DNA of 64,000 nucleotides from Anaeromyces robustus (Eukaryota > Neocallimastigomycota > Neocallimastigomycetes > Neocallimastigales > Neocallimastigaceae). A program made the position numbers and the translations under genes. Below, piece after piece: positions 24,334-37,054 of this stretch. Positions within the stretch are counted from its first letter, which is position 1. Each line of letters begins with the position of its first letter. The notes beneath the pieces are model-generated. The model was not told the DNA's origin and ran no database searches. It saw only the letters and a list, made by a program, of their open reading frames with translations. The stretch covers positions 322,001-386,000 of the forward strand of contig MCFG01000003.1 in NCBI GenBank assembly GCA_002104895.1. Direction: 5' to 3'.

Positions 24334-25201
24334 CAAATAAAATGGAGAAAAAATAAAAAGAAAAAAGAAAAAAAGAAAAGAAAAATGTAAAAAGAAATGA
24401 ATATATATATTATAGATAAAAGATTATATCATTTTATTATTTTTTTTTGCACAATATTTAAAAAAAAAAAAAAAATAGAAAATAGAAAATTAAAATCAAA
24501 ATTATATTAATAAATTACTATTTTATACGAAAAATATATATTTATATTATAATGTGTATTGTTAAAATAAGTTTTTTAATCTTATTTAGTTATGTATTTA
24601 TATATATATATATATTTAAATTAAAAATTAAAACAATAAAAGGCAAAAACTTTTTTTTTTTACACAAATATTTTATATATATTACATATATATAGATAGA
24701 TAGATTAATAAACACAAATAAAAATTAATCACTTTTTTTATTTTTTTTTTTTTTTTATTTTTTTTGTGTAGTGTAGTGTATGTATGTGTTCATCTTTTTT
24801 TTAAAATTTTATATAAAATTTTATATTTTTAACTTTAAATGTATAATCCTCTTAATTTTTTTTATTATTATTATAATTATTATTATTCTATGAAAAAACT
24901 TTTTATATAATAAATAATAAAAAAATTTATATAAATATATATATAAATTTATCATCACTATTTATAACTTATATATATGTATAAACCCTTTTTGGATGTT
25001 TCATTTTTTTAACATTCAGGAATTTTGTTAATAAATATATATATATATATTTTTTTAAGACCGAAATTGAAGATATATATTTATACATATATATTTTTAA
25101 CATAAAATAATTAACTTTTAAAAAAAAAAAAAGAAAAGAAAAAAATTACATTTAAATAAAATAATCATAAACACAAAATTACAATATGTAAAACAATAAG
25201 T

Positions 25202-25236
<35 letters not shown>

Positions 25237-26136
25237 TAATTATTAAATTTCATATTTATTTCAAACTTACTTTATTTTTTTTTTTTTTTATTTTAATAAA
25301 TATAAAATGTTAGAAATTTTTGAATCTTTTTTTTTTTTTTTTTTAATTTTGGATTTGTTTGTTTGTTAGGATTACATAGGGTTTTAAAAAATTGGTTAAT
25401 TTATTATTGGTAGGATAAAATGTATAATTATTTGTGACTTTATTTTGTTGTTAATATATTTAATTTCTCTCCTTTTTAATTGGATATTGAATTATATATA
25501 TATATAAATATATATATAATATTTTTTTTAAAAAAAAAAGGCAAAAAGAAAATTAAAGTAATAAAAAATTAAATTAAAATTCAATAATCATAAAAAGTCT
25601 TATTCAAATTTTAATTTTTTTTTTTTTTTTTTTTTTTAATTTCATTTTATTATGAAATATTTTTTTTTAATTAATATCCTTCTTTTTATTTTAAAATTAG
25701 AAAAATTATTAATTAATATTATGGTTATACTTGATAAGTATTGGTATTTTTTTTTAATTGGTATTGAACATTTCTAAGAACAAAATGTTTAGAGATTAGA
25801 AAAATATATTAATTCTTCTATTATTAAATAATTTAAATATATTATATTTGTATTTTTTTTTTTTTTTTATTTTGTCTAAATGCATAATTAGATAATTTAA
25901 TTTTCTATAATTTTTTTTTATTTATGCGTTGATTTTTTTTTTTTTCTAATTTAATTTATTTTTGTTTTATTTTGTTTGGTTATTTGATTGATATAAAAAG
26001 GTTAAGGTATAGTATTAAAAGAGAGATTAAAATGACTTATTTGTAATTTGTTTATTATAAGGTATTTAAAAATGTTATTGGAAAAAAATGTAAAAATTTT
26101 TTATGTATTTCTTTTTCTTTCTTAAAATTTATTTAT
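24024..26136. other. Convergent intergenic region between ERD2 and ILV1
   Basis: 2.1 kb with no gene. It holds the 3' flanks of both converging genes and many T-runs, including T31 at 25204-25234 and T-runs around 24307-24333, 25330-25344 and 25617-25637. The part at 25340-26060 is slightly G-richer on the plus strand, with no coding on either strand. Confidence 0.6.
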
Positions 26137-28212
26137 TTATTGTAAGAAAATCTTGTAAGCTTCATTATCAGTTTCATTAACATATGGGAATTTAGTATTC
26201 TTTAAGAACTTTTCAAATTCTTTATCATCCTTTTCAGGAACTTGAATACCAACTAAAACATTAGCTACATCACCACCATTGTTACGGTAATGGAACAAAG
26301 AAACATTCCATTTACCCATTAAACTATCTAAGAAATGCTTTAAGGCACCTGGTCTTTCTGGGAAAACGAAACGGTAAAGACGTTCATTTTCAACATGTTT
26401 TCTACCACCAACAAGGTATCTAGCATGTAACTTAGCTAATTCATTCTTACTAAGATCAATACCATGCATATCTTTCTTTTCTAATTCAGAAAGAATGTTC
26501 TTAACATCTTCCTTTCTAGTAGTACCTTTCTTAATATTAAATGACATAAAGATTTTAGCCATCTTTTCATCACCATAACGGTAAGAGAATTCAGTAACAG
26601 CACGTGGATCAATAATATCATAAAGAGTATGGAAACTACCTGGTTTTTCTGGAATTGTAACAGCAATTAAAGCTTCATTTTGTTCACCATAACCAGTACG
26701 TTCAGCAACAAAACGAAGACGGTCGAAATTCATGTTAGCACCAGAGGTAACAGCAATAGCATTAACTCCATGAAGGTTCTTTTCAGCTAAGTACTTCTTA
26801 GCACCAGCAACACTAGAAGCACCAGATGGTTCAAGAATACTTCTGGTATCTTCGAAGACATCCTTAACAGCGGCACAAATTTCATCAGTATTAACTAAAA
26901 TAATTTCATCAACATACTTTTGACAAACTCTGAAAGTTTCAGTACCTACTTGACGTACAGCAGTACCATCAGCAAATAAACCAACTTCTGGTAAGTTTTG
27001 GATTTTACCCATCTTTAAAGAACGGAACATACAGTCGGCATCGTAAGTTTCAACACCAACAACTTTAATCTTTGGGCAAATACGCTTAACATAAGCAGCA
27101 ATACCAGCAACAAGACCACCACCACCAACTGGAACGAAAATACTGTGAATAGTATTTGGATCATGTTGTCTAAGAATTTCCATAGCAATAGTACCTTGAC
27201 CAGCAATAACTAATGGATCATCATATGGTGGAATGTTAACATATCCTTTTTCCTATCATTTTTTAATATATTAAATAATTGTTATAAATATTAATAAATA
27301 AAATCATAATTTATATAATAATAATTTATAATTTATTTTTTTTTTTTTTTAATATCTGTATATATAATTTAAATTAATTTTAAACTCAATAAAAAAAAAG
27401 TTTTAACAAAAAATATATTATTTTATTATATTATTATTTTATATTAATAATATTGACTAATTATTTATTTATACTAATATATAAATATATTATTTTTATT
27501 CTATATTAATAAAATTTACTAAGAATTAATTAATTTTTTTTTTTATATATTTACAATTTATTATTTCATTTATTATTCAAGTCTTTTATTCTTTTATTTT
27601 TTTTTTTTACTTTATAATATTAATAATTTTTATTTTATTTACCTTAACAAGTTCTTCACACTTAGCTTTAGCTTCAGCAAAATCAACACCATGTAAAACT
27701 ACATTACCTCCAAGACGTTTAACGTTGTTAACTTTAATTGGTGGAGTCATAGTTGGCATAACAATTGTGGCTTTAATACCAAGTTTATTGGAAGATAAGG
27801 CAACACCTTGGGCATGATTACCAGCAGAGCAAGCAATAACACCCTTTTTCTTTTCTTCATCAGTTAATTGTAAAATTTTATTGTAAGCACCTCTAATCTT
27901 GAAGGAGAATACATCTTGAAGATCTTCACGCTTTAATAAAATATTGTTACCAATACGGTTAGATAAATTAACAGCCTTGAAAAGTGGAGTTTCTTTAACA
28001 ACATTACCAGAATAAACATTAGCAGTTAAAATAAGTTTAAGATAATCTGGTTCATTTGGTAATGGACTTGTTTTTTCATCCTTTACGACATTAACATTAG
28101 TGAAAATTGGTGGTGGAGTAGAACTACGAATAATATTTTCACCTCTTATTTCCTGAACCTTTCCTCTTTTTGAAGTAGTTTGTTCTCCTTCATTAGTTCT
28201 CTTAGTCTTCAT
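26137..28212 (-). CDS. ILV1: Threonine dehydratase (threonine ammonia-lyase, biosynthetic)
   Basis: Two exons on the minus strand (28212-27643 and 27252-26137) give 561 residues. The enzyme converts threonine to 2-oxobutanoate plus ammonia, the first committed step of isoleucine synthesis, and is normally feedback-inhibited by isoleucine. The PLP lysine is Lys105 in S-F-K-I-R-G-A. The S-A-G-N-H-A-Q-G loop spans residues 129-136, and the phosphate-binding Gly tetrad is at 233-236 (V-G-G-G-G). Two ACT-like regulatory segments start near residues 383 (A-V-T-I-P-E-K-P-G) and 481 (F-V-F-P-E-R-P-G), matching the two-ACT architecture of the regulated enzymes. The first 55 residues are Lys/Thr/Glu-rich with acidic residues and no clear amphipathic leader, so a cytosolic site is likely, unlike yeast Ilv1 in mitochondria. 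The single intron is 390 bases. Codons are markedly G/C-richer than in most neighbours, suggesting high expression. Confidence 0.96.
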
Positions 28213-28380
28213 TTTTATTTATTAATTTATTTTTATTAATTTAAAAAAAATTTTTTAAATAATCTATAAAAATGTATTAAAAATATTTTTTTAATAAAAC
28301 TAGTATTAAATAATTATTCTATTAATATGTAATAAAATAAATATTTTAATATTAAATAAATAAAAAATATAAATAATTTG

Positions 28381-28422
<42 letters not shown>

Positions 28423-29641
28423 TATTACTATTTATTTATTTATTTACTATAATACAAATTTTTTTTCTTCAGATCACAATACATATACATTAATGTATGA
28501 TTTTTGTATCAATAATCAAATATGATCAAATTTTAATATCAAAAGAAAAAAAAAATTAAAAATCAAAACCACACAAAATTTTTAACTTAATAAATAATAT
28601 TTAATATACTAAATAATATTATAAATTTTAATTTAAATCTATTAAAATTATTATTAAATATTATTCATTAAATATTTAAAATATTAAATATTAAATTAAT
28701 ATTATAATATTATAATATTATTATATAATTTATATATTTTTACAATTTTACAATATGTATGTGTTTTTATTTCATTTCCATTTTATTTTTATATTATTCT
28801 ATATATAAAATAAATAATAAAATGCAAATAACAAAATATTAAAAATAAATAATAATAAACTTTTTGAATAATGAACAATTTTCTGATTCATATTAATATC
28901 TTTAAAAACAATAATAAGAAAAAAAAATTTTTTTTTCATAATTTTAAATTCAAATAATTCTTTAAATCACTGTATATATAATACTAGTGTAGAAATTTAT
29001 AATTACCATTGTTAAAATATGATTTTACTTTTTTATATTCCATTATAAGCTTATAACTATATTAGGTATTTTTTAATAAAACAATAATAAACACTTTATT
29101 AAAATAAAATATTATTTAATTATTAAAATTATGAATATTATATTAAATCGAATAAAAAATCAAAATCCCTAATGAAATATATGATATTTTAATAATAACA
29201 TAATATAAATAAAAATAAATAAAATTTAATATTGTATTTTTAAAATTTAAATAACTACTGATTTATAGAATATTAAATTATTTTCATTTTTATAATTTAT
29301 AATAAGAATACATATTAAAAAAAAAACTGTTAAATCTTAATATAGAAATGTATATAATAAAAAAAAAATTTAAATGTTGTATATATAAATATTATAAATA
29401 TTATATAAATATAAATCATAAATAATTATATTAAAGAAAAAGTTAATAAGCATTTAAGGCTTATATATCAAATTAATTACAAATGAAATATTCAATACAT
29501 TAATTTTAATGTTATTTTATAATTAATGTATATATTACTACATAAAAATGATCACTAATATATCATGTGAATTGTTTATTTTATGTGGATAATACATATA
29601 TAATATAGATATTATTTCAGCCCATATTATTTAAAAAATTA

Positions 29642-29650
29642 TGATTGGCT
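29642..29650 (-). promoter_or_regulatory. CCAAT-box-like site
   Basis: TGATTGGCT on the plus strand reads AGCCAATCA on the minus strand, which matches the extended HAP/NF-Y CCAAT site. It is a G/C-bearing island in A/T DNA, about 635 bases from the eIF3b start and 1430 from the ILV1 start. The distance to both genes makes the role unsure. Confidence 0.35.
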
Positions 29651-29868
29651 GGATCAATCTTCCACTCAAAGTATTTTATTTATTATATATGTTTTTTTTT
29701 TTATAATTAATTATATATATTATAATATATTTAATAAATATATTAATTAATATTATTTTTTTTTTAAATATTAACAGAAATAATAATATTAATGTTTTGC
29801 GCTTAAATAATTTATTATTATTATTAATATTTATTTATTAAAAAAAAAAAAAAGGCAGAAGGTAGGTA

Positions 29869-29886
29869 ATTAACATTAATGTTAAT
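29869..29886. promoter_or_regulatory. 18-base perfect palindrome ATTAACATTAATGTTAAT
   Basis: Perfect dyad 398 bases before the eIF3b start, preceded by a purine-rich GGCAGAAGGTAGG segment and followed by AACA. A related element recurs at 30063. Confidence 0.4.
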
Positions 29887-30062
29887 AACACATATTAAGA
29901 ATTATTATTCAAATATACAAAAATCTGAATAATTAAAATAAATGAAATAAAATTAATGCTAATTAATTATATAATTTTTATATAACTTTTGTAATATTTT
30001 TTTTTAAAATTATTATAATCAAAATTTTTCAAATTTAAAATCAAAATATAAAAAGCCAAAGG

Positions 30063-30083
30063 TTAATATTGATATTAATAACA
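30063..30083. promoter_or_regulatory. Second copy of the TTAA-dyad element
   Basis: TTAATATTGATATTAATAACA shares spacing and flanks with the upstream palindrome: an AAAGCCAAAGG-type purine block before it and AATAACA after it. Its dyad is broken only at the centre. It lies about 200 bases before the eIF3b start. The repeated flank makes a true repeated element more likely than chance. Confidence 0.38.
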
Positions 30084-30283
30084 GAATTTTTGAAATTATA
30101 TTTAAATTCAAAATTTAATGAACGTAAATTAATATTTTTTAATTATATACTTAATATATAAATAATTTTTATAACTATAATTAAAGTGTAAATAGAAAAA
30201 TATTTCACAATAATATAGAAATTTGAATCAATCATTTAGTATTTATATATAAATTTAAATTTTATTCATAAAAGTATATCAAC

Positions 30284-30600
30284 ATGCCAGCAAAGCATCG
30301 TAAAGACGAATTCACTGACGAAGAACTTGGAATCGATTATTCAGAAATCGATTTCTCAGATATTGAAAAGCAATTTGAAATGACTATGAGTCTTGCTTCT
30401 TCATTACGATCTGTCGTCGTTGTTGACAATGCACCAATTATTGACCAATCCAAAGAAGCTAAATTATTTAATGTATTTAAAAAGATTTTCAAAGATATCG
30501 GTAAAATTGTTGAAAATGGTATTGATATGCCAAGAGACCCAGAAACTGGAATGTCTAAGGGGTATTTTGAATAATGAAATTAAATATTTTATATTGATTC

Positions 30601-30656
<56 letters not shown>

Positions 30657-33303
30657 CTTATTATAATTAATATTTATTTTAAAAATGAGGGAAAAGAATA
30701 AAAGATAAATAACAAGAAAGTTAAAATCAATTATAATATGGATATTTTTTAAAGTTTCTTTTTTTTAATAAAATTAAATAAGAATAAAATAAAAAACATT
30801 AAAATTAAATCTGGGAAAATTTAAGATAGATTGATATATAATAAATTACTATTATCCAGATCATTGAATTCAAAATAAAAAATATTTAATACATAATTAA
30901 TACTCATTAAAATTTAAATGGATTATTAATGTTAAATATAAAATCAAATAATATATTATTTTAGTTATTTATTCATTGAATTCGAAACTCCAGAACAAGC
31001 CGATCTTGCAGTCAAACAAGCCAACGGTTATCAACTTGATCGTTCTCACGTTCTTGCTGTAAATCATTTTGAAGATATTGAAAAATATTCCTTAATGGAA
31101 GATGAATTCAAAGAACCAGAATTAGAAAAATTCACTGAAAAGGTTAATATTAATATATAGATATATATTTCAATTTTTTCTTTTTTTTTTTTTTTTTAAC
31201 AATAATATTTATAAATAATTATAAATATTTGATTAAATAGGAACACTTAAAGAGTTGGTTAACTGATGAAAGAGACAGAGACCAATGGGTTATCTTAAAA
31301 GAAAATGTTGTTAGTCTTTACTGGAATAACAAAGATGAACAACCAGAACATATTCATAGCAGAAACGTAATTATCATATTTTTACTTTAGTATTCATAAA
31401 TATTAAAGATAAATATTTTTATTATAAATTATAAATAATTAAATAATAATTATTTAATAAATATTATATTATCTTTCATATATAGAACTGGACTGAAACT
31501 TATGTCAGTTGGTCTCCAAAGGGTACTTACTTAGTTACTTTCCACAGACAAGGTGTTGCCTTATGGGGTGGTGACAGTTGGAATAAAATTGTTAGATTTG
31601 TACATCCAGATGTTAGATATATTGACTTTAGTCCAAATGAAAATTATATGGTTTCATGGAGTAATGAACCATTCATGTCAGTTACTGGTGAACCACACGT
31701 AAATATAATATAAAATTATATGAAATAATAAATACTCATAAAAATTATTAAAAAAAAAAAATAAAAAAAATAAGTTAACAAAAAAACTAATAATATATAT
31801 ATCTATTTTTTTATTCTTTATATATTTATTATAATTATAATTATTACTTTTATATTTATAATATTTGCTAGAACTTAATTGTTTGGGATGTTAACACTGG
31901 TACACTTCTTCGTTCATTCGCAGTTACTAATGAACAATTAAACATTAATGAAAAAACCAAAATGATCGAATGGCCAGTATTTAAATGGTCACACGACGAT
32001 AAATATATTGCTAGAATGACCCCAGGTCCAAAGGGTGCTATTAGTATTTATGAATTACCAACCATGAACTTATTAGATAAGAAGAGTGTTAAAGTTAAAG
32101 ACTTAAAGGCCTTCTCATGGTCTCCATCAGATAATATTATTGCTTACTGGACTCCAGAAAATGATAATACTCCAGCTCGTGTTACTTTATTAAGTATTCC
32201 ATCAAGATCTATAGTTCAAACCAAAAATCTTTTCAATGTCACTGATTGTAGATTATTCTGGCAATCAAAAGGTGACTATCTTCTTGTTAGAGTTGATAGA
32301 TACAAGAAAACTAAAAAGAATAACTTCACTAACTTTGAATTATTCCGTATGAGAGAAAAAGATATCCCAGTTGATGTTGTTGAAATTGATCCAAATGAAA
32401 CTGTTAATATTTTATCATGGGAACCAAATGGTAAAAGATTCGCCTTTATGGGTATGAAGAATGGTCAATCAGGTATTCATATTTTCCAAGTTACTGATGG
32501 TAAGGATATAAATAAAGGTGCTAAGGAACTTGTAACTATAGAAAAGAAGGGTGCCAACACTATTTGTTGGAATCCAAAGGGTAGATTCATTGTTTTTGCT
32601 AACTTAAAGGGTCAAGGTGAATTATGTTTCTACGATTGTAACGATTTAAGTGAATTAGCTGAAGGTGAACACTTCCAATGTACTGATATTCAATGGGATC
32701 CAACTGGTCGTTACTTAATAAGTAGTGCTAGTGCTTGGAAGGTTAAAGTAAGTGTTATATTAATAAATATTATAATAAATTGAAATTATAAATATATATA
32801 ATAAATAATAAAATAATATAAAAATAAAAATAAAAATAAAATTAATAAGAATAATAATTTTTTTTTTTTTACAAATAATAATAATCATAAAGAACGATAC
32901 TGGTTATCAACTTTGGGAATTCAATGGTAAACCATTATTCAAACAACCAATGCAATTATTCAAACAAATTATCTGGCGTCCACGTCCAGAATCTCTTCTT
33001 ACTGCTGCTCAAATGAAGAAGATTCGTAAGAACTTAAAGAACTACACTCAAAAGTTCGAAGAAGAAGATTCATTATTAAAGACAAAGGTTTCTCGCGAAA
33101 TCGTCGAAAGAAGAAAGAAGCTCTACAAAGAATGGAAGGAATACCGTATTCAATGTCAAGAAAGATACAAAAAGGACAAAGCTTTACGTTTCGAATTATC
33201 TGGATATGAAAGTGATGGTGAAGGTAGACCTGTCGAAAAGGATATTGAATATGTTGAAGAATGGATTGAAGAAGTTGTTGAAGAAAAGGAAGAACTTATT
33301 TAA
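30284..33303 (+). CDS. PRT1: Translation initiation factor eIF3 subunit b
   Basis: Six exons (30284-30561, 30965-31142, 31241-31366, 31486-31698, 31872-32747, 32893-33303) give 693 residues. eIF3b is the scaffold of the eIF3 complex on the 40S subunit, binding eIF3a, g, i and j and helping mRNA and initiator tRNA recruitment. The acidic N-terminus (D-Y-S-E-I-D-F-S-D-I-E) leads into an RRM at about residues 40-125, ending with K-G-Y-L-F-I-E-F. A beta-propeller follows, with W-S-P-K-G-T-Y and F-S-P-N-E-N-Y blades and the S-W-E-P-N-G-K-R-F-A-F and W-N-P-K-G-R-F repeats. The C-terminal I-I-W-R-P-R-P motif, a Lys-rich helix and an acidic tail complete the usual order. It is slightly shorter than yeast Prt1 (763). 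All joins are in frame. Intron 1 (403 bases) contains a (TTA)n array at about 30600-30653. Codons favour C-ending forms, as expected of an abundant protein. Confidence 0.96.
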
Positions 33304-33600
33304 AGAGATATGGAATTTAGAAAATAAATGTTATAAATTTATTTTTTTTTAAAAAAAAAAAATAATAAATTATTTTTTAATTAGTTAATAATTAATAATT
33401 AGAAGAAACTAAATTTATAATTATTACATATACATATATACACAAACATTACACCTTTAAAAAAAAAAAAAAAAAAAAAGAATCATAAAGTATTAATAAT
33501 AATAATAATATAATAATATAATAAAATTTAAGCTTTTTTTTTTTTTTTAAAATAATATTTTTTACTAAATTATTTTTAAATAAAAAAATTAAAAAAAAAT

Positions 33601-33631
<31 letters not shown>

Positions 33632-34673
33632 AGTCTTATTTTACATATCATATGGTTAAATAATTCATTTATATAATAATATAATAATTAAACGTTTTAT
33701 AGTAAATTAAAATATATAATTAAAAAAAAAGATTTTAATGGTTTATCTTTTTATAAATAATTAAATAATTATTCATTGTTATATTAAATAATTAATCTAT
33801 AAAAAAATTTTTTAAAAAAAAAAAAAAGTCCTCTTCTTTTTTTTTTTTTTTTTTTTTATTTTTATTTTTAGTTATATATATTAAAAAATTAAATATAATT
33901 ATTAAGATCAAATTGAATTAATAATTAGAGAACAACAATTTAACAAATTTAATTTTTTTTTTTCTTTTTCTTTTTTTTTTTTTTTCTTTTTTTTGCTTTT
34001 TTTTTATTTAAAAAAAAAAAAACACTAATAATAATAATAACAAATAATAAAAAAAAAACAAAATCTATAAAAAAATTTTTTAAAAAAAAAAAAAAGTCCT
34101 CTTCTTTTTTTTTTTTTTTTTATTTTTATTTTTAGTTATATATATTAAAAAATTAAATATAATTATTAAGATCAAATTGAATTAATAATTAGAGAACAAC
34201 AATTTAACAAATTTAATTTTTTTTTTCTTTTTCTTTTTTTTTTTTTTTTTTTCTTTTTTTTTCTTTTTTTTTATTTAAAAAAAAAAAAACACTAATAATA
34301 ATAATAACAAATAATAAAAAAAAAACAAAAAAGTATAATATTAACTTAACCATCAATAAAAAGTATATATCTATTCATAATGAAAATAAAAAAAAATATT
34401 AATAATGAAAATTTTTATAAATGCAATAAACTAATAAATAAATAAATAAATAAATAAATAATATTATATATTTAATTGATGTATTTATTTTTTTTTTATT
34501 TTATTTTATTTTATTTTATTTTATTTTATTATTTTTATTAAATAGCTTATGTTAATTTCGTTATATATAAAGATAATATTTATTTGATTAGTAATTAAGA
34601 AATAATTTATGATTCCTTTTTTTTATTTGTTTTTTGTTCTTTGTTTTTTTTCTGTAATAATTATTGATTGACT
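33304..34673. other. Convergent intergenic region between eIF3b and HIS6
   Basis: 1.37 kb with no gene. It is dominated by A- and T-runs and by a 268-base tandem duplication (33794-34330). An AAAT array (about 34437-34460) and an ATTTT array (34499-34530) follow near the HIS6 3' end. Confidence 0.7.
33794..34330. repeat. Tandem duplication, period 268 bases
   Basis: Two head-to-tail copies start at 33794 and 34062. Both contain the same run: AATCTATAAAAAA, an A-run, GTCCTCTTC, a T-run, an identical central part of about 85 bases (from AGTTATATATATT to CAATTTAACAAATTT), a C-interrupted T-tract, and ACACTAATAATAATAATAAC. Differences are confined to homopolymer lengths and a G or C in the T-tract, so the duplication is recent. 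Confidence 0.88.
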
Positions 34674-36335
34674 TTATTGACCTAATACTTTTTGATTATA
34701 AGCAACACAATCCATAAATTTTACACTTTTTCCACCAAAAATATCTAAAGCACTACCAAAAGTTAAATCTACTTTGCCATTTGATAATTTATTAACTAAT
34801 TCTAAATCACTAATATCTTTTATTTAAAAAAAAAAAAAAAATTGTAAAAAAAAAAAAAAATGTTAAGAGTTTTATATTTCAATAACTATTTCAATATTTA
34901 TTAAAAAAAAAAACAATTATTCTTTATTTCATTACCTTTGGCACCACCAGCATATGTACAAGTAATAGTTGTCCATTCACCCAATTCTTTTTTTTTTTTT
35001 TAATAATTAAAATCATATTTATTTAATTATAATAACAATATTAATTTTATTAATACGAAATAATTTCAAAATTATAAATAATGAAATAATTTATAATTAT
35101 ATAATTATATCATTTATATTAATAATATATATTATTTACTTTCAACTAAAGCTTCATCGATTCCTTGACATAATCCTTCAACATGTGAAGCATGAATTAA
35201 AAATTCACTGTAATAAGAATATATTAAAATAAAGAAATAAAAACATTTAATTAATTAACATTTATATAATAAACATATAATAAACAAAGAAAGAAAAAAA
35301 TAAAAAAAAAAAAAAAAAAATAAAAAAAAAATAAAAAAAAAATTTATTCTTTAAATATATTATTACCTGCAATATTTAGAAAGCATAGATAAAGTTTCTA
35401 TATAATTTTAAATTATAAAAAGCATAAATAATAAAAAAAAATATTATTAATTATAAAATGATATTTTAAATTTTTATTTATATTTATTTTTTTTTTTATT
35501 TATTTATTTTTATACCTTTACAGACTTCCATATCAGTTAAAGTTTGCCATTTATTCATGGCAACAATCCATTTATCATCCACTCTTTTACAACTATTAAT
35601 TAATTGTATATAATAATATTAAAAGATAAAAAAATTATTATGTGAAAATAAAAATATTAAAAAAAATAAAGAATATTCATATATAAAATACAATACATAT
35701 TATATTAATAATTAATAAGTACTATTTAAAATAAAAAATTATATATAATATATACATATATTAAATACATTATTAAAATTTTTAGATAGATAGTAAAAAT
35801 TTACCTAACATCAACAACTAATTTATCTTTACCAATTTTTTCAGAAAGTTGCTTTAAACGTTCTTCACTAAATTTAGCATCTGGGAATAACCAACTAGTA
35901 ACAATAACTTTACTGGCACCATTGTCAATCCATTCTTGAGCATTGTCAATGTTAATTCCTCCACCAACTTGTAAATTACCTTTTAAAATTTTTAAATAAA
36001 ATTTAATTAAATTTAAAATTTAAATTACAATATATGATGTATAATTTTTTTTTTTTTCTTATCTTTTAAAATCATATAATAATATTAATATATATAAAAT
36101 ATAAATTATACCTGGCCATGTACTTAAAGCTTCTTTAGCAGCTTCATCATTATTTGGTCCTAATTTAATAACATGTGCACCTTGAATATTATATTGTTTA
36201 TATAAATTGGCATAATATGAAGGTGGTTTTCTAATATTTATTATATATACATTATTTATTTTATTTTATTTTATTTTAAAAAATTAATAACAAACATTGT
36301 ATAAAGAATTATTAAAATTAAAAATTTTAAAATTT

Positions 36336-36366
<31 letters not shown>

Positions 36367-36492
36367 GTTAATAATATACTCTGAAACAAAATTTGTTTTT
36401 AAGTTATTTGGAACAGTATCACTTAAAGAAGCCCCAACAATTTGCTTAACTTGACCGCTATGAAGATCAATACAAGGTTTGAATAAAGTCAT
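34674..36492 (-). CDS. HIS6: ProFAR isomerase (phosphoribosylformimino-AICAR-phosphate isomerase)
   Basis: Eight exons on the minus strand (36492-36380, 36230-36112, 35979-35805, 35592-35516, 35397-35367, 35207-35140, 34986-34936, 34816-34674) give 258 residues, close to yeast His6 (261). The enzyme opens the ribose ring of ProFAR to PRFAR, the fourth step of histidine synthesis, on a (beta/alpha)8 barrel. The N-terminus [17 protein letters not shown] is diagnostic of the eukaryotic form and carries the first catalytic Asp. The phosphate loops are visible as L-Q-V-G-G-G-I-N (near 79) and Y-A-G-G-A (near 208), and V-V-D-V-S holds the barrel strand after G-K-D-K-L. Exon 5 is only 31 bases. All joins keep the frame. 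The enzyme's presence suggests the organism makes its own histidine, unless the rest of the pathway is missing elsewhere. Confidence 0.94.
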
Positions 36493-37054
36493 TTTATATT
36501 TATATATATATATATTCTATTATTTAGAATAATATTACAAAAAAAAGTTTGTTTTAATTTTTAAAAATTGATATTTAATTTTTGAAATAAATAAGAAATT
36601 AAAATATATTCATTTTCATCCAATCAAAAATTAATTAAATATATAATTAATGTATTTTATTATATGATTTTTCATCGAAAAAATTTAAAAAAAATGTATC
36701 TATATAGACATCTAATAAAATAATAAATAAGAATAAAAATAAAAATAAAAAAATACTACACAAAAAAATTTAAACTTTTATTATTATTTATTATTATATT
36801 ATTCCTTTAAATTTTATTTATATATAAATTTTTTAAATAAATAATGTTATATATATTATATTATCAATTATTTTATAGATACATGTAAAGTATATAAAAA
36901 ATTATATATCTTAGTTATAAAATTTCTAAAAAAAAAAAAAAAAAAATTGATAGTTGTGTATTAATACAATTAATTCGTAAATTTGGTAATGTTATTTAGT
37001 AATATTATTTAATAAGAAAATACAATATAAAATATAAATATAATATATCATTTT
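36493..37054. other. Intergenic between HIS6 start and CCCH gene end
   Basis: 562 bases with no gene. It holds the HIS6 promoter and the 3' flank of the CCCH gene, with an A-run at 36929-36946. No recognised element is seen. Confidence 0.6.

Larger units (their letters stand above)
28213..30283. other. Divergent promoter region between ILV1 and eIF3b
   Basis: 2.07 kb with no gene. It must hold the promoters of both divergent genes. It contains A32 (28387-28418), a CCAAT-type site (29642-29650) and two related palindromic elements (29869-29886 and 30063-30083). Confidence 0.65.

Noticed and set aside
24770-24790. GTGTAGTGTAGTGTATGTATGTG repeat-like stretch as a telomere remnant
   Set aside because: Only three imperfect units, not a fungal telomere unit, and inside a convergent intergenic region.
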